A stretch of 64,000 nt of DNA from NCBI GenBank assembly GCA_020633895.1, contig JACKCT010000001.1, forward strand, positions 518,187-582,186, written 5' to 3'. Positions within the stretch are counted from its first letter, which is position 1; the number at the start of each line of letters is the position of its first letter. This stretch comes from Deltaproteobacteria bacterium. Its GTDB lineage: Bacteria; Lernaellota; Lernaellaia; JACKCT01. The notes below the pieces were generated by a model. It saw only the letters and a program-made list of their open reading frames with translations, had not been told where the DNA came from and did not search any database. The position numbers were made by a program, and so were the translations under genes. Positions 8,615-16,878 of this stretch are shown one piece after another.

Positions 8615-10198
8615 CTACGCGGCGTCCACGTCGGTGGAATCGGCGATCAGGCGGTCCTGGCGCGTGGGCGCGTAGAAGCCGAAGACCGGCACGTTCGACG
8701 GAATCACCTCGGCGCATCGGCGGCGCAGCATCATCTCGTGTTCGTCCGAACTGACCAGCACCGCGTGGATGCCCAGGCCGTTGACGCGGGAGGGGGAGAC
8801 GATCGGCACGCCGTTCATCATGGTGCCGCTGCGCTCCGGGTTGTCGTCGACGATGACCGCCGGCATGCGGTTTTTCACGTCGACCATCGACAGCAGGCGC
8901 TTCGTGTGACTGCCGGCGCCGTAAATGGCGTAGGGCATGGGCAACACGCCGTGGAGCAGAAGGTCGCCGAATCGGCGGATCGCGTACAGGCTCGGCAGCG
9001 TCTTGCGCAATTCGGAGGCGTCCCGACGGGCGGCGAGCTGCTTGGCGTAGTTCAGGATCGTCTCGTCGTGCATCGAGGTGTAGGCCGGTTCGGTAAAGAG
9101 ATTGCGGATCAGCAGATCCAGCGCGAAGACCTGGGGCTGCTTGGGCCAGGCGCGACGCAGCACCGCGTCCACCCGCTCCAGGCTCCGGGCGACCCATTCG
9201 GCGCCCAAGGTGCGGTCGACGATGCCGAATTGGGCCAGGCGCAGGGGGATCAACAGGGCCTCGACCTCGGACAGCTCGCTGTCGCGGTGCGTCCGGTCGT
9301 CCCACAGGCGCGCGCCCAGGGACACGGCCATGTCGTGAATCATCGCCTCGTTGGCTTCGCGATGCTCGTCGCCGCCGCGCACGCACCAGTCGTGCAGGTC
9401 CAGGTGGGCCTTGAGCAGCGCCAGGTCCTGGGCCGGGCCCCAGGTGCGATCCTCCCACAGCCCCCGCGCCTTGATCAGACGCAGGAACATGCCGTGGGCC
9501 ATCGCGTTCCGGTTGCCGGTGGACTGGCCGGGGTGGCGGCGATAGTAGCTCTTGGTGCGTTTCTCGTATTCGAACACGCCGCCGGCCAGCGCGACCCGAT
9601 ACCACCAGTCCCAGTCCTCCTGAGCCGGCATTTCCGGGTCGAATCCTCCCACGCGCTCATAGATGCTGCGCCGAGCGAGCATGGAATGCGTGGTGAGCAG
9701 GTGGTTGCCCAGCAGGGCGGTGGCGTAGTCCCCGGCGGGACGAACGACCGGAGAGGTCCGCGCGTCCAGGAGCGACGGATCGCGGAAAATGTACGCCGGT
9801 CCGAAGATGACGTCCGTTTCCGGGGCGATTTTCATCCGGGCGACCTGCTTGGCGATCTTATCCGCGTCCAGCAGGTCGTCGTGATCGAGAAACTGGATGT
9901 ATTCGCCCTGGGACTCGGCCAGACCGCGATTGCGGGCGTGGTGGGCGCCGGGGCGATGTTCCTGAATGAGGCGAACATGGGGTTCGAAGCGGCGGGCGAT
10001 GGTGGGGCTGGCGTCCTTGGAGCCGTTGTCCACCACGATGACCTCGACGCGGCGATAGGTCTGGGCCAGCGCCGAGTTGATGGCGTCGGCCAGATGTTGG
10101 GCGCCGTCGCGCACCGGGATGATGACCGACACCAGCCCGTTGACCGGCGTCCGGCGAAATTCGATGGTTTCCGGCGTTTTTTCGGTTTTCTCGCTCAT
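8615..10198 (-). CDS. GT2 glycosyltransferase with C-terminal Rossmann-like tail
   Basis: 527 residues and the first gene of the operon. GT-A motifs are SVIIPVRDGAQHL, VDNGSKDASP and FLDHDDLLDADK. Here the metal site reads DHD, a common variant. MPAQEDWDWWYRVALAGG marks the acceptor side. From about residue 418 the tail reads MPYAIYGAGSHTKRLL, AVIVDDNPERSG and HAVLVSSDEHE. ATG start at 10198; an AAGGGG stretch lies just upstream. No membrane helices. Likely cytoplasmic and acting on a lipid-linked or protein acceptor. Confidence 0.9.
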   Translation of the reverse strand: MSEKTEKTPETIEFRRTPVNGLVSVIIPVRDGAQHLADAINSALAQTYRRVEVIVVDNGSKDASPTIARRFEPHVRLIQEHRPGAHHARNRGLAESQGEYIQFLDHDDLLDADKIAKQVARMKIAPETDVIFGPAYIFRDPSLLDARTSPVVRPAGDYATALLGNHLLTTHSMLARRSIYERVGGFDPEMPAQEDWDWWYRVALAGGVFEYEKRTKSYYRRHPGQSTGNRNAMAHGMFLRLIKARGLWEDRTWGPAQDLALLKAHLDLHDWCVRGGDEHREANEAMIHDMAVSLGARLWDDRTHRDSELSEVEALLIPLRLAQFGIVDRTLGAEWVARSLERVDAVLRRAWPKQPQVFALDLLIRNLFTEPAYTSMHDETILNYAKQLAARRDASELRKTLPSLYAIRRFGDLLLHGVLPMPYAIYGAGSHTKRLLSMVDVKNRMPAVIVDDNPERSGTMMNGVPIVSPSRVNGLGIHAVLVSSDEHEMMLRRRCAEVIPSNVPVFGFYAPTRQDRLIADSTDVDAA

Positions 10199-10499
10199 GG
10201 AAGGGGTTATCGGAATTTTTCGAGCGGATCTTCAACGATTTTCGACGGGGAGTCATTTGGTCAGTTTTTATCAGTTACACGACCGCTCCGTCAGAGCCCC
10301 GACCTGTAGGGAGGGGTCTAATCCAACCCTGCATGAATTATCCGTTGTTTGATGCATCGCACGCGACGTACCGGCGCGAACCAGACCGCTTACGACCGTG
10401 CGCGGCTCTGAAAGGGCGATCTCTGACATGGCCAACGGACGCGTTACCCGTTCGCTACGGCTCACGGCTCGGATAGGCGCCCCACAGGTCAGCGATATT
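10199..10499. other. Intergenic gap holding a 119-bp inverted-repeat element
   Basis: 301 bases between two minus-strand genes. Most of the gap is the repeat at 10292-10410. A 64-codon open frame at 10271-10465 on the minus strand runs through the repeat and has no recognisable protein features, so I treat the gap as non-coding. No convincing promoter for the downstream operon was found. Confidence 0.7.
10292..10410. repeat. Family A 119-bp inverted-repeat (MITE-like) element, copy 1
   Basis: Begins CAGAGCCCCGACCTGTAGGG and ends GCGCGGCTCTG, with imperfect terminal inverted repeats of about 38 bases. A second copy at 57135-57253 is exactly the same length with matching ends and a diverged interior. 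A left half occurs at 14616-14653. No open frame or transposase is inside. Confidence 0.75.
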
Positions 10500-11660
10500 T
10501 TACACCGCCGCCTTGGCCGCGTCCTTGAACCCGACCCGGCGCAGTTTCTCCATCACCACTGACGTTTCGATTTCGCGCATGCACGTGTGGTGGTCGCAGG
10601 CGCCTTTGTAGCAGGGGGCGCACCAGGGGGCGGAGATGTATTTCTCGCCGTGGCCGTAGAGATGCACTTCCTGGGGGCAGGTGGGGCCGAACAGGACGAC
10701 CACGGGGATTTGTTGGGCGACGGCGAGGTGCATCGCGAGGGTATCGACGCACACCAGCGCCGCCAGGTGGCCGACGACTCCCGCGAAGTCGCGCACGCCG
10801 TGACTCGTCCCACCGTCCACCGCCGCGCCGCCCGACAGCGCCAGAATGCGCGCATTGCGGTCCGCCTCGTCCCGGCCGCCCAGCAGCACCGGTGTCGCCC
10901 CCAACTCGTCGCGAATCGCCCGGCACAATTCGGCCGTCTGCTCCTCGCTCAGGCGCTTGGTGGCGAAGACTTTGCCCGCGCCGGTGTTCACGCCGACAAA
11001 CGGCCCGACGCCGAATTGCGCCAGATGGGCCCGGCCGTATTCCCGCTCGGCCTCGCCGATGCCCAGGCGCACGGGCTCGTCGGCGAACTTGAACCCGGCA
11101 ACCTCGAAGATGATGTCCTGATACGTCCGCGTGTTTTCCAGAAACTTGAACGGATCGTCGACGCCCAGGCGCAGCGCGTAGGCCGCGTCGTCGTCGCACA
11201 CGCCCAGCGTGCCGTAGGGGGTCATGGTGAAGCCCTTTTTATAAGGCGCGGGGATGGCGGCGCCCAGGGCGATGGCGCGCGGTTCCTTGTCCAGGCAATA
11301 GACCTCGTCGAATTTCTGCGCGGCGAGGATTGTCGCCGTGTGTCCGTCCATGGCGATCAGGTTGTCGATACCGGGAATACCCTTGAGCAGCGGCGCGGTG
11401 GGCGCGTCCACGACCCAGGTGACGTGGCAGCGTTCGCCCCGGCGTTCGTGGCGGGCGCGGATGGGGTCGAGGATCGGCGTCGTGCGAATGACGTCGCCCA
11501 TGGCCGCCAGTTTGATGACCAGCACGCGCGCGCCCATCGGGTCGTAGAACTCGCAGCCCTCGCACCCGGTCTTGCGCAACTTGCACGGTTTTTCGCCGAC
11601 GTAATGGCGGCAGTCGGTTTTCGCCCATTCGTATCGGGGCGCGTCGTTCGAATCGTTCAC
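10500..11660 (-). CDS. GT9 heptosyltransferase-family enzyme with N-terminal Cys cluster
   Basis: 386 residues. GT9 features are RVLVIKLAAMGDVIRTTPIL after a short N-terminal extension, VGVNTGAGKVFATKRL in the middle, and VLFGPTCPQEVHLYG near the C-terminus, typical of the ADP-heptose:LPS heptosyltransferase family. The first 45 residues hold a CX8CX6CX2C cluster that may bind metal. The C-terminus has a second cysteine set (PWCAPCYKGACDHHTCM). GTG at 11660 is chosen because GGGAG lies 5 bases upstream; an upstream ATG at 11693 has no ribosome site. Likely adds heptose or a related sugar to the LPS core. Confidence 0.88.
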   Translation of the reverse strand: MNDSNDAPRYEWAKTDCRHYVGEKPCKLRKTGCEGCEFYDPMGARVLVIKLAAMGDVIRTTPILDPIRARHERRGERCHVTWVVDAPTAPLLKGIPGIDNLIAMDGHTATILAAQKFDEVYCLDKEPRAIALGAAIPAPYKKGFTMTPYGTLGVCDDDAAYALRLGVDDPFKFLENTRTYQDIIFEVAGFKFADEPVRLGIGEAEREYGRAHLAQFGVGPFVGVNTGAGKVFATKRLSEEQTAELCRAIRDELGATPVLLGGRDEADRNARILALSGGAAVDGGTSHGVRDFAGVVGHLAALVCVDTLAMHLAVAQQIPVVVLFGPTCPQEVHLYGHGEKYISAPWCAPCYKGACDHHTCMREIETSVVMEKLRRVGFKDAAKAAV

Positions 11661-11719
11661 GAGGACTCCCGGGTCTCCCTTGCATGGCTCCATTGGCGAC
11701 GCCGATCGATACCTATGGA

Positions 11720-11743
11720 TAACCCCTTTTGGGGGAGGGGTTA
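11720..11743. other. Inverted repeat between phosphodiesterase and GT9 genes
   Basis: Arms TAACCCC and GGGGTTA surround a short C/G-rich loop. It lies in the 113-base gap downstream of the phosphodiesterase gene. There is no T-tract on the minus strand, so it may be a weak terminator or an mRNA hairpin upstream of the GT9 gene. Confidence 0.35.
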
Positions 11744-11773
11744 ACCACAGGCGCCGACGTTAACCGGTGGCTC

Positions 11774-13534
11774 TCAACGCAAAATCGGGCGGCCGTCCAT
11801 ATCCGGATCGGGCGGCAGGCCGAAGAACCGCAGAATCGACGGCGCGATGTCCCGCAGCGCGGGCCCGTCCCCCTCGATGGCGGATGCCGAAAAGAAGATC
11901 CCCGGAATCAGCTCCGGGTCCACGCCGCAATGATCCGCGGACCATTCCCGATCATTGGCCGCCACCACCGGCGTGCCGGTGCCGCCCAGCGAACTGGCCC
12001 AATCCGTTCGATAGCCCGGGTTATAACACAAAATCAGATCCCCGGAACGGCCCAGCGCCTGGCCCGAATAGAGCCGTTGCGCGTCCAGAACACGTCGGAA
12101 GATCGCCTTGCCGTTCTCCGGATCGCGCAGAGCGGTCAGGCGCTCGATCAGCTCCTGTTTTAACTCCCGCGCGGGTTTGCCGGGCGCGACGATGCCGCCG
12201 GCCTCCCGACCTTCCAGGTTCAGGTAGATCTTGGAGAGCCCCACGGCGTAGGCCCGCGATCGGCTCCAATCCACGCCCGACCAGAACACGCCTTCCCCGG
12301 CCAAGGTGCGCAGATCCGGGTCGGGCGCCGCCAGATCGGCCCGGAGGTAGCCGTTTTCCGCCAGCCAGCGGTTCACGTTTACCCGGCGCGTCCAGGGGGC
12401 GAAGCCGTGGTCGCTGGCGATCCAGAGCGTCGCGTCCGGGTGGGCGTCGCGGACCTTGCCGACGAAGGCGTCGAAACGCACCAGAACGCCCATAAGCTGG
12501 GCCTGCACGTCCTTGGCGGCGGCGGGGCCGAACCCGGCGTGGGCGACGCGGTCGAAGAATTCCAGATTGGCCATTACCAGGTCGTAGCCCGTGTTGTTGA
12601 GGATATCGAAGATGTGGGCGTCGGTGGCGTCGGCGACACGGCGGCACATTTCAAAAAACGCCCGCCGCTCGATGAGCCCCTCGGCCAACAGCAGATTCGG
12701 TTCGGCCCAACCGGCCAGCGGATAGTCGCCGTGTTGTTCGGCCAGGACGCGGGCCAGATCGTCCGGACGGCAGGCCGGCAGGCCGGCGTGGAGCGGGTCC
12801 GTCCAGCAGGGCGTCACGAGGAATTCCGGCATCCTGTCCACCAGACGCACATGCACCGCGATCAGCGCGTATTTACCGTTCTCGAAGGTCACGCGCATCC
12901 ACGGACCGAACGCCTCGCGAGGCAGTTCGACGCCGTTGAGCAGGAACTTGTCGTCGGAGCGCTCGACCTTCAGTGTCGCCGTTGCGCCGGGGCCGTCCAG
13001 GTCAAGCAGATAGTGGTCGTGCTCGCGGCGATAGGTCTTGCGCATCGTGCCGAAGATATCGCCCGAGGCGTCGGCCTCCTTGGAGAACAATTGGGCGCGG
13101 CCCCACGTCCCCGACGCGTCCGGGACGCCCAGGCCGGAGAGCACCAGATCCGCGTCGTCCGGCGGCGGAAAGGTCGACGGAATGCGAACCAGGGCGGTTT
13201 TGATGCCTGCGTTTTTGAGCGGCGTGCAGAATGTCGGCGCGGCCAAGTTGTTGGTGAAGCGTTCGCCGTCGTAGTCGAAAAGAGCGATGGACGGCAGGCG
13301 GGTGGCCGGATCCCGATGGAGAAAATCGAACAGCCCGTGCTTGCCGGGATTGCGTCCGGTGAGGACTTCGGCGAAGGCGACCGGCGACTCCGCGGGGCAG
13401 GAGGTGGCTAGGGGCGAATAGGTGCCCGTCTTGGCCATGGCGGCCAGATTCGGCAAAAGGCCGTCGGATAGAGCCTGACGCACAAAGCCCTCGTCCGCGC
13501 CGTCCAGAAAGATGACGAAAAGTCGCTTGCTCAT
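11774..13534 (-). CDS. Type I phosphodiesterase / alkaline-phosphatase superfamily protein
   Basis: 586 residues. The start MSKRLFVIFLDGADEG carries the first metal-binding Asp (D11). CPAESPVAFAEVLTGRNPGK near residues 46-65 is the nucleophile loop; a Ser (S50) sits where many relatives have Thr. WIASDHGFAPW gives the Asp-His metal pair, and a further metal-site His is in SADHCGVDPE near the C-terminus. These fit the nucleotide pyrophosphatase/phosphodiesterase family (PF01663). No signal peptide is evident, so it is probably cytoplasmic. GAGGAATC precedes the ATG at 13534. Substrate unknown; its position beside a GT9 gene suggests a link to envelope metabolism. Confidence 0.85.
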   Translation of the reverse strand: MSKRLFVIFLDGADEGFVRQALSDGLLPNLAAMAKTGTYSPLATSCPAESPVAFAEVLTGRNPGKHGLFDFLHRDPATRLPSIALFDYDGERFTNNLAAPTFCTPLKNAGIKTALVRIPSTFPPPDDADLVLSGLGVPDASGTWGRAQLFSKEADASGDIFGTMRKTYRREHDHYLLDLDGPGATATLKVERSDDKFLLNGVELPREAFGPWMRVTFENGKYALIAVHVRLVDRMPEFLVTPCWTDPLHAGLPACRPDDLARVLAEQHGDYPLAGWAEPNLLLAEGLIERRAFFEMCRRVADATDAHIFDILNNTGYDLVMANLEFFDRVAHAGFGPAAAKDVQAQLMGVLVRFDAFVGKVRDAHPDATLWIASDHGFAPWTRRVNVNRWLAENGYLRADLAAPDPDLRTLAGEGVFWSGVDWSRSRAYAVGLSKIYLNLEGREAGGIVAPGKPARELKQELIERLTALRDPENGKAIFRRVLDAQRLYSGQALGRSGDLILCYNPGYRTDWASSLGGTGTPVVAANDREWSADHCGVDPELIPGIFFSASAIEGDGPALRDIAPSILRFFGLPPDPDMDGRPILR

Positions 13535-13589
13535 GATTCCTCGGGCGCATGTTAGCGGGCGCGGCGCGTTTGGCGAAGGGGGGCGGCTC

Positions 13590-13621
13590 ACCAAGTGCTC
13601 GACCCGCGCGAGGCACTTGGT
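13590..13621. promoter_or_regulatory. Inverted repeat between divergent genes
   Basis: ACCAAGTGCTCG and CGAGGCACTTGGT are near-perfect inverted arms around a 7-base spacer, with one bulged G. The repeat sits between two divergent start codons (13534 minus, 13634 plus) and abuts the plus-strand ribosome site. It could be an operator or a 5'-UTR hairpin. Confidence 0.45.
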
Positions 13622-13633
13622 TAGGATGATCGC

Positions 13634-14002
13634 ATGAACGAAGGCCGCGACGACGACAATCTGCCCGAAGCATCCCCGGTCGCGGATCCCGCCACGGACT
13701 CCGGAGACGACCTGGACTTGGATCGGGAGTACGCCGACCCGGGCGTCTACCGGGTGGAAATCTCCGTGCCGGATAAAGGAACGGCGGACGACGAACCGCC
13801 CGAGGCGATCCCGGTGCGCGAGAGCCACATCGTTGATGTCCCCGTTGCCCGGCCGCTGCCGCCCGATGCCTCCGCAACCATGCCGCGCGACCCGGCCGAA
13901 CCGGTGGACGGCGCCAAGGTCGTCCTCGGCGTTTTCCTGTCGTTTCTTGTCTTTTCCATCGCCTTCGTGGCGGCGTACGTCTACGTCCAGCTCTCATCCT
14001 GA
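13634..14002 (+). CDS. Small tail-anchored membrane protein, unknown function
   Basis: 122 residues. Residues 1-95 are hydrophilic, acidic and proline-rich (low complexity, many Asp, Glu and Pro). Residues 96-120 form one hydrophobic helix, VVLGVFLSFLVFSIAFVAAY, ending only a few residues from the C-terminus. This is the arrangement of a tail-anchored or single-span protein with a large N-terminal cytoplasmic or disordered part. TTAGGAT precedes the ATG. Third codon positions are GC-rich as in neighbouring genes, supporting real coding. No family is recognised. Confidence 0.65.
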   Translation: MNEGRDDDNLPEASPVADPATDSGDDLDLDREYADPGVYRVEISVPDKGTADDEPPEAIPVRESHIVDVPVARPLPPDASATMPRDPAEPVDGAKVVLGVFLSFLVFSIAFVAAYVYVQLSS

Positions 14003-14128
14003 CTCGTCCTGACCCCGGCATTTTCTGCCGCCCCAAGGCCGATGGTGCCGATTTCGCGACCGACCGGACCTCTCGGTGGAAATCGTAAGAATCAAGCGAT
14101 ATCAATGAGATAGGATCGGGACGGCACG

Positions 14129-14144
14129 TTGGCATCGTCCATGC
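14129..14144 (+). promoter_or_regulatory. Sigma-54-type promoter for flgB
   Basis: TTGGCAT, seven bases, then ATGC places GG and GC exactly 12 bases apart, as in the -24/-12 consensus TGGCAC-N5-TTGC. The predicted start site is near 14156, six bases ahead of AAGGAG and about 21 bases ahead of the flgB ATG. Sigma-54 control is common for flagellar genes. Confidence 0.6.
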
Positions 14145-14176
14145 TTAATGCAAGGGCAGACAAGGAGTGCGTCCCG

Positions 14177-14599
14177 ATGGCGAGTGTCCAACATTTCCTC
14201 TTCGACGATCCGACGATGCGCCTGCTGTCCCGCAGCATGGACGTTCAGATGTCGCGCGTGGAGGTCGTGTCGTCCAACCTGGCCAATCTGGAGACGCCCG
14301 ACTACCGCGCCTTGACTGTGGATTTCGATTCCGCCTTCAAGTCGGCCATCCGCGAACGCGATCCCGAGACCATGACGGCCACCAACCCGCGCCATATGGG
14401 CTTTGACGCCAAGGGCGACGGGATGGGGTCCATCCGCTTTGTCGAGCGCGAAGGGGCGCCGAAGGTCGACGGCAACGACGTGGACCTGGACACCGAGATG
14501 TCCACGCTCGCCCACGCTCAGCTTCAATATTCCGCCTCCGTCGCCGCCATGCAGCGCAAAATCGGTCTGATCACCACCGCGCTGAAGAGCAACTTCTAG
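14177..14599 (+). CDS. flgB: Flagellar basal-body rod protein FlgB, orphan
   Basis: 140 residues, the usual FlgB size. The N-terminus holds the rod-protein signature (SSNLANLETPDYRALTVDF, compare the SSNIANADTPGY consensus). The C-terminus DGNDVDLDTEMSTLAHAQLQ is the FlgB-specific motif, ending in a helical region. Start MASVQHFLF at 14177 has AAGGAG nine bases upstream; an earlier in-frame TTG lies inside the sigma-54 promoter. FlgB builds the proximal rod of the flagellum in the periplasm. Normally it is followed by flgC and fliE, but here the next genes are unrelated, so it is either isolated from the main flagellar cluster or a remnant. Confidence 0.88.
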   Translation: MASVQHFLFDDPTMRLLSRSMDVQMSRVEVVSSNLANLETPDYRALTVDFDSAFKSAIRERDPETMTATNPRHMGFDAKGDGMGSIRFVEREGAPKVDGNDVDLDTEMSTLAHAQLQYSASVAAMQRKIGLITTALKSNF

Positions 14600-14615
14600 G
14601 CCTTTCCCAATCCGT

Positions 14616-14653
14616 CAGAGCCCCAAACCGTAGTGAGGGGTCTGGTTCGTCCC
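14616..14653. repeat. Family A left-arm fragment
   Basis: CAGAGCCCCAAACCGTAGTG continues into GAGGGGTCTGGTTCGTCCC. It matches the left arm of the 119-bp element and, reversed, the right arm of the copy at 10292-10410. No matching right end follows within 119 bases, so this is a solo half. Confidence 0.6.
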
Positions 14654-14707
14654 ACCATCCACGAAACGTTTTTGTCACAACAAGCGCCGGTCGCGCGGTC
14701 GCAATAA

Positions 14708-14732
14708 GATCCTTCGCTTTACTCTGAATGAC
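14708..14732. repeat. Family B right-arm fragment
   Basis: GATCCTTCGCTTTACTCTGA followed by ATGAC matches the right arm of the elements at 28967-29070 and 47692-47785. It lies 54 bases after a family A half-element, so this gap holds one half of each family. Confidence 0.55.
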
Positions 14733-14856
14733 GTTGACGATCACCGCTTGCTCTGCCGAATGTCTCTTTTCAGTCCCTGAATGCCCTCTCAAATTCTGTA
14801 GGCTTCAATTCACCGCTGTGGTACGCTGAGACCTTCCATGCATTGCGAGGTGAAGC

Positions 14857-16878
14857 GTGCGACGGCGAGCGACACTCTTTCTTGGCGTGGTCGCGATCCT
14901 GCTCGGGGTGGCGTCCTTGGCGTGTTTTCCCCCGGAGAGAGAGCTGGACGGCGGCGACGGCGTCGACACCATTGAGCTGGGTGACGACGACACCGCGCCG
15001 GATGACGACACAGTCGGCGATGACGACACCCAAGACGACGACTCGGACGACGATGATGACCTTGGGGACGATGACGACGACGCGTCCGATGACGATACCT
15101 CGGACGACGATGACGATGACGACACGGTCGAGTCGCCCTATTGCGAGGTGGACGAGGCGTCGATCGATGCGCTGATCGACTCCATGTCCTTGGAAGAGAA
15201 AATCGCCCAGATGTACCTGGTCAATGGGTATTTCTCCGCCATCCTGCCCGGAAGCATGAGCGAGGAGACGCGCCACCTGGTGCAGGATGTGGGTGTCGGC
15301 GGTGTCTTCGGCCAATTGGCCTCCCTGATCGGCCTGAATCCCAAATGGACCATCAAGAACGTCAACGCGGTGCAGGAAGCGGCCCTGGCGTCAGCGCACG
15401 GCGTACCCGTCTTGATCGCCGTCGATCAGGAAGGCGGCATTCCCCAGGCGGTCAACAACCTCACCGGTGGCACGGACCAGCCGGGCAATATGGGCTTGGG
15501 CGCCACCTTCGACCCGGCGGCGACGCGTGCGTCGTACGACCGCATGGGCCTGGAACTCTCGACAATGGGCCTGAATGTCGCGTTCAGCCCGGTCCTGGGA
15601 GTGATGACCGACGCGGACGAGAATTCCATGTACACCCGCTGCTTCGGCGAGCTGACCGACGAGGTTTCGGCCCATGCCGCCCAGGCGGTGCAGGGCTTCC
15701 AGGGGCAATTGGTTATCGCCGCCGCCAAGCATTTCCCCGGCCAGACCGCGGCCCCCGGCGACGAGCACTTCGGCATCGTCACGGCGAAGCAGTCCGAACG
15801 GAAAATTCGCAAGACCTACCTGCCGCCCTTCGAATCGGCCATCGACGCGGGGACGGATATGATCATGCCCACGCACGCCGTTTTCGACGCCTTCGACCCC
15901 GGCGTGCCGACCACCTTCAGCCATGTGATGCTTACCGACCTGCTGCGCGACGAATTGGGCTTCGAGGGCGTCATCATCACCGACGCGATGACCATGGGCG
16001 GCGTGGTGCTTTACGAAACGGCGACGCACCCGGATCTGCTGGCGATTCAGGCGGGGGTGGACATGATCCTCGAACTCTACGCCGAGGTGGTCGAGCATCC
16101 CGACTGGGGGCACACCAAGGATATCGAGGAGCGCATCGCCCTGGTGGCCCAGGCGGTTAAGGACGGCGACCTGACCGAAGAGCGCATCGACGCCTCGGTG
16201 CGTCGCATCCTGCGGATGAAGACGAAATATTGCCTTTTCGAGAATCCCACGCGGGACAAAAACGCGGGCGAAGATGTGGTCGGCACGCAAGAGGCCTATG
16301 ACGCCTCCCTCGCCATGCATGAGGACGTCATTACGCTTGTGCGGGACGAAGACGGAGTGTTGCCGCTGAACGCCGGGACAGTCGGCAAGGTGCATGTGGT
16401 GGCGCCCAAGGCCATCGTCGACGAAATGTACCCCGGCGCCCACTGGCAGAACGCGGCGGGGACGACGTTGATCGAGCAGGTCCAGGCCATCGTCCCGAGC
16501 GCGACCGGCGCCGACTTTTTCCGCACGAACCCGAAGGAGTCGGAGGTGGACGATCTGGTCGCCGGGGCTCAGGCGGCGAAGGCGGATGTGTACATCGTCG
16601 GAACGTACAACGCTCGCGACAACGCCGGACAGCAGGATCTGGTCGAGCGGATTCTCGCCTTGGGCAAGCCGACTGTCGTGGTCGCGACGGGCATGCCGTA
16701 CGATCTGTCGTCTTTCGACGAGGCGCCGGTGTACATCGCCACGTACAGCAACCGGGATCTGGCTTTGCAGGCGGCGGCGCGGGCGATTTTCGGGCAGGCG
16801 GGCATGAACGGGCGGCTGCCGGTCTCGATTCCCGGACTCTACGACGCCGGTTGGTCGGCCATTGAAGGAACCCCATGA
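14857..16878 (+). CDS. Exported glycoside hydrolase family 3 protein with Asp-rich linker
   Basis: 673 residues. Residues 1-23 look like a lipoprotein signal ending LLGVASLAC, though the lipobox is not canonical. About 70 residues of Asp-rich linker follow (repeats of DDDT). The GH3 domain then carries DQEGG, KHFPG with a downstream GDEH resembling the NagZ His-Asp dyad, and the nucleophile in GVIITDAMTM (D376). A GH3 C-terminal domain follows, making it longer than plain NagZ. Likely a beta-N-acetylglucosaminidase-type hydrolase at the cell surface or in the periplasm. GTG start with GAGGTGA 5 bases upstream. Its stop overlaps the next ATG. Confidence 0.88.
   Translation: MRRRATLFLGVVAILLGVASLACFPPERELDGGDGVDTIELGDDDTAPDDDTVGDDDTQDDDSDDDDDLGDDDDDASDDDTSDDDDDDDTVESPYCEVDEASIDALIDSMSLEEKIAQMYLVNGYFSAILPGSMSEETRHLVQDVGVGGVFGQLASLIGLNPKWTIKNVNAVQEAALASAHGVPVLIAVDQEGGIPQAVNNLTGGTDQPGNMGLGATFDPAATRASYDRMGLELSTMGLNVAFSPVLGVMTDADENSMYTRCFGELTDEVSAHAAQAVQGFQGQLVIAAAKHFPGQTAAPGDEHFGIVTAKQSERKIRKTYLPPFESAIDAGTDMIMPTHAVFDAFDPGVPTTFSHVMLTDLLRDELGFEGVIITDAMTMGGVVLYETATHPDLLAIQAGVDMILELYAEVVEHPDWGHTKDIEERIALVAQAVKDGDLTEERIDASVRRILRMKTKYCLFENPTRDKNAGEDVVGTQEAYDASLAMHEDVITLVRDEDGVLPLNAGTVGKVHVVAPKAIVDEMYPGAHWQNAAGTTLIEQVQAIVPSATGADFFRTNPKESEVDDLVAGAQAAKADVYIVGTYNARDNAGQQDLVERILALGKPTVVVATGMPYDLSSFDEAPVYIATYSNRDLALQAAARAIFGQAGMNGRLPVSIPGLYDAGWSAIEGTP

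Noticed and set aside
10199-10260. A promoter TTGAAG-18-GATAAC for the glycosyltransferase operon
   Set aside because: The -10 would lie within 10 bases of the ATG, leaving no room for a leader and ribosome site.
10271-10465. A 64-codon minus-strand frame in the gap after the GT9 gene
   Set aside because: Most of it is the 119-bp repeat; no ribosome site or protein character.
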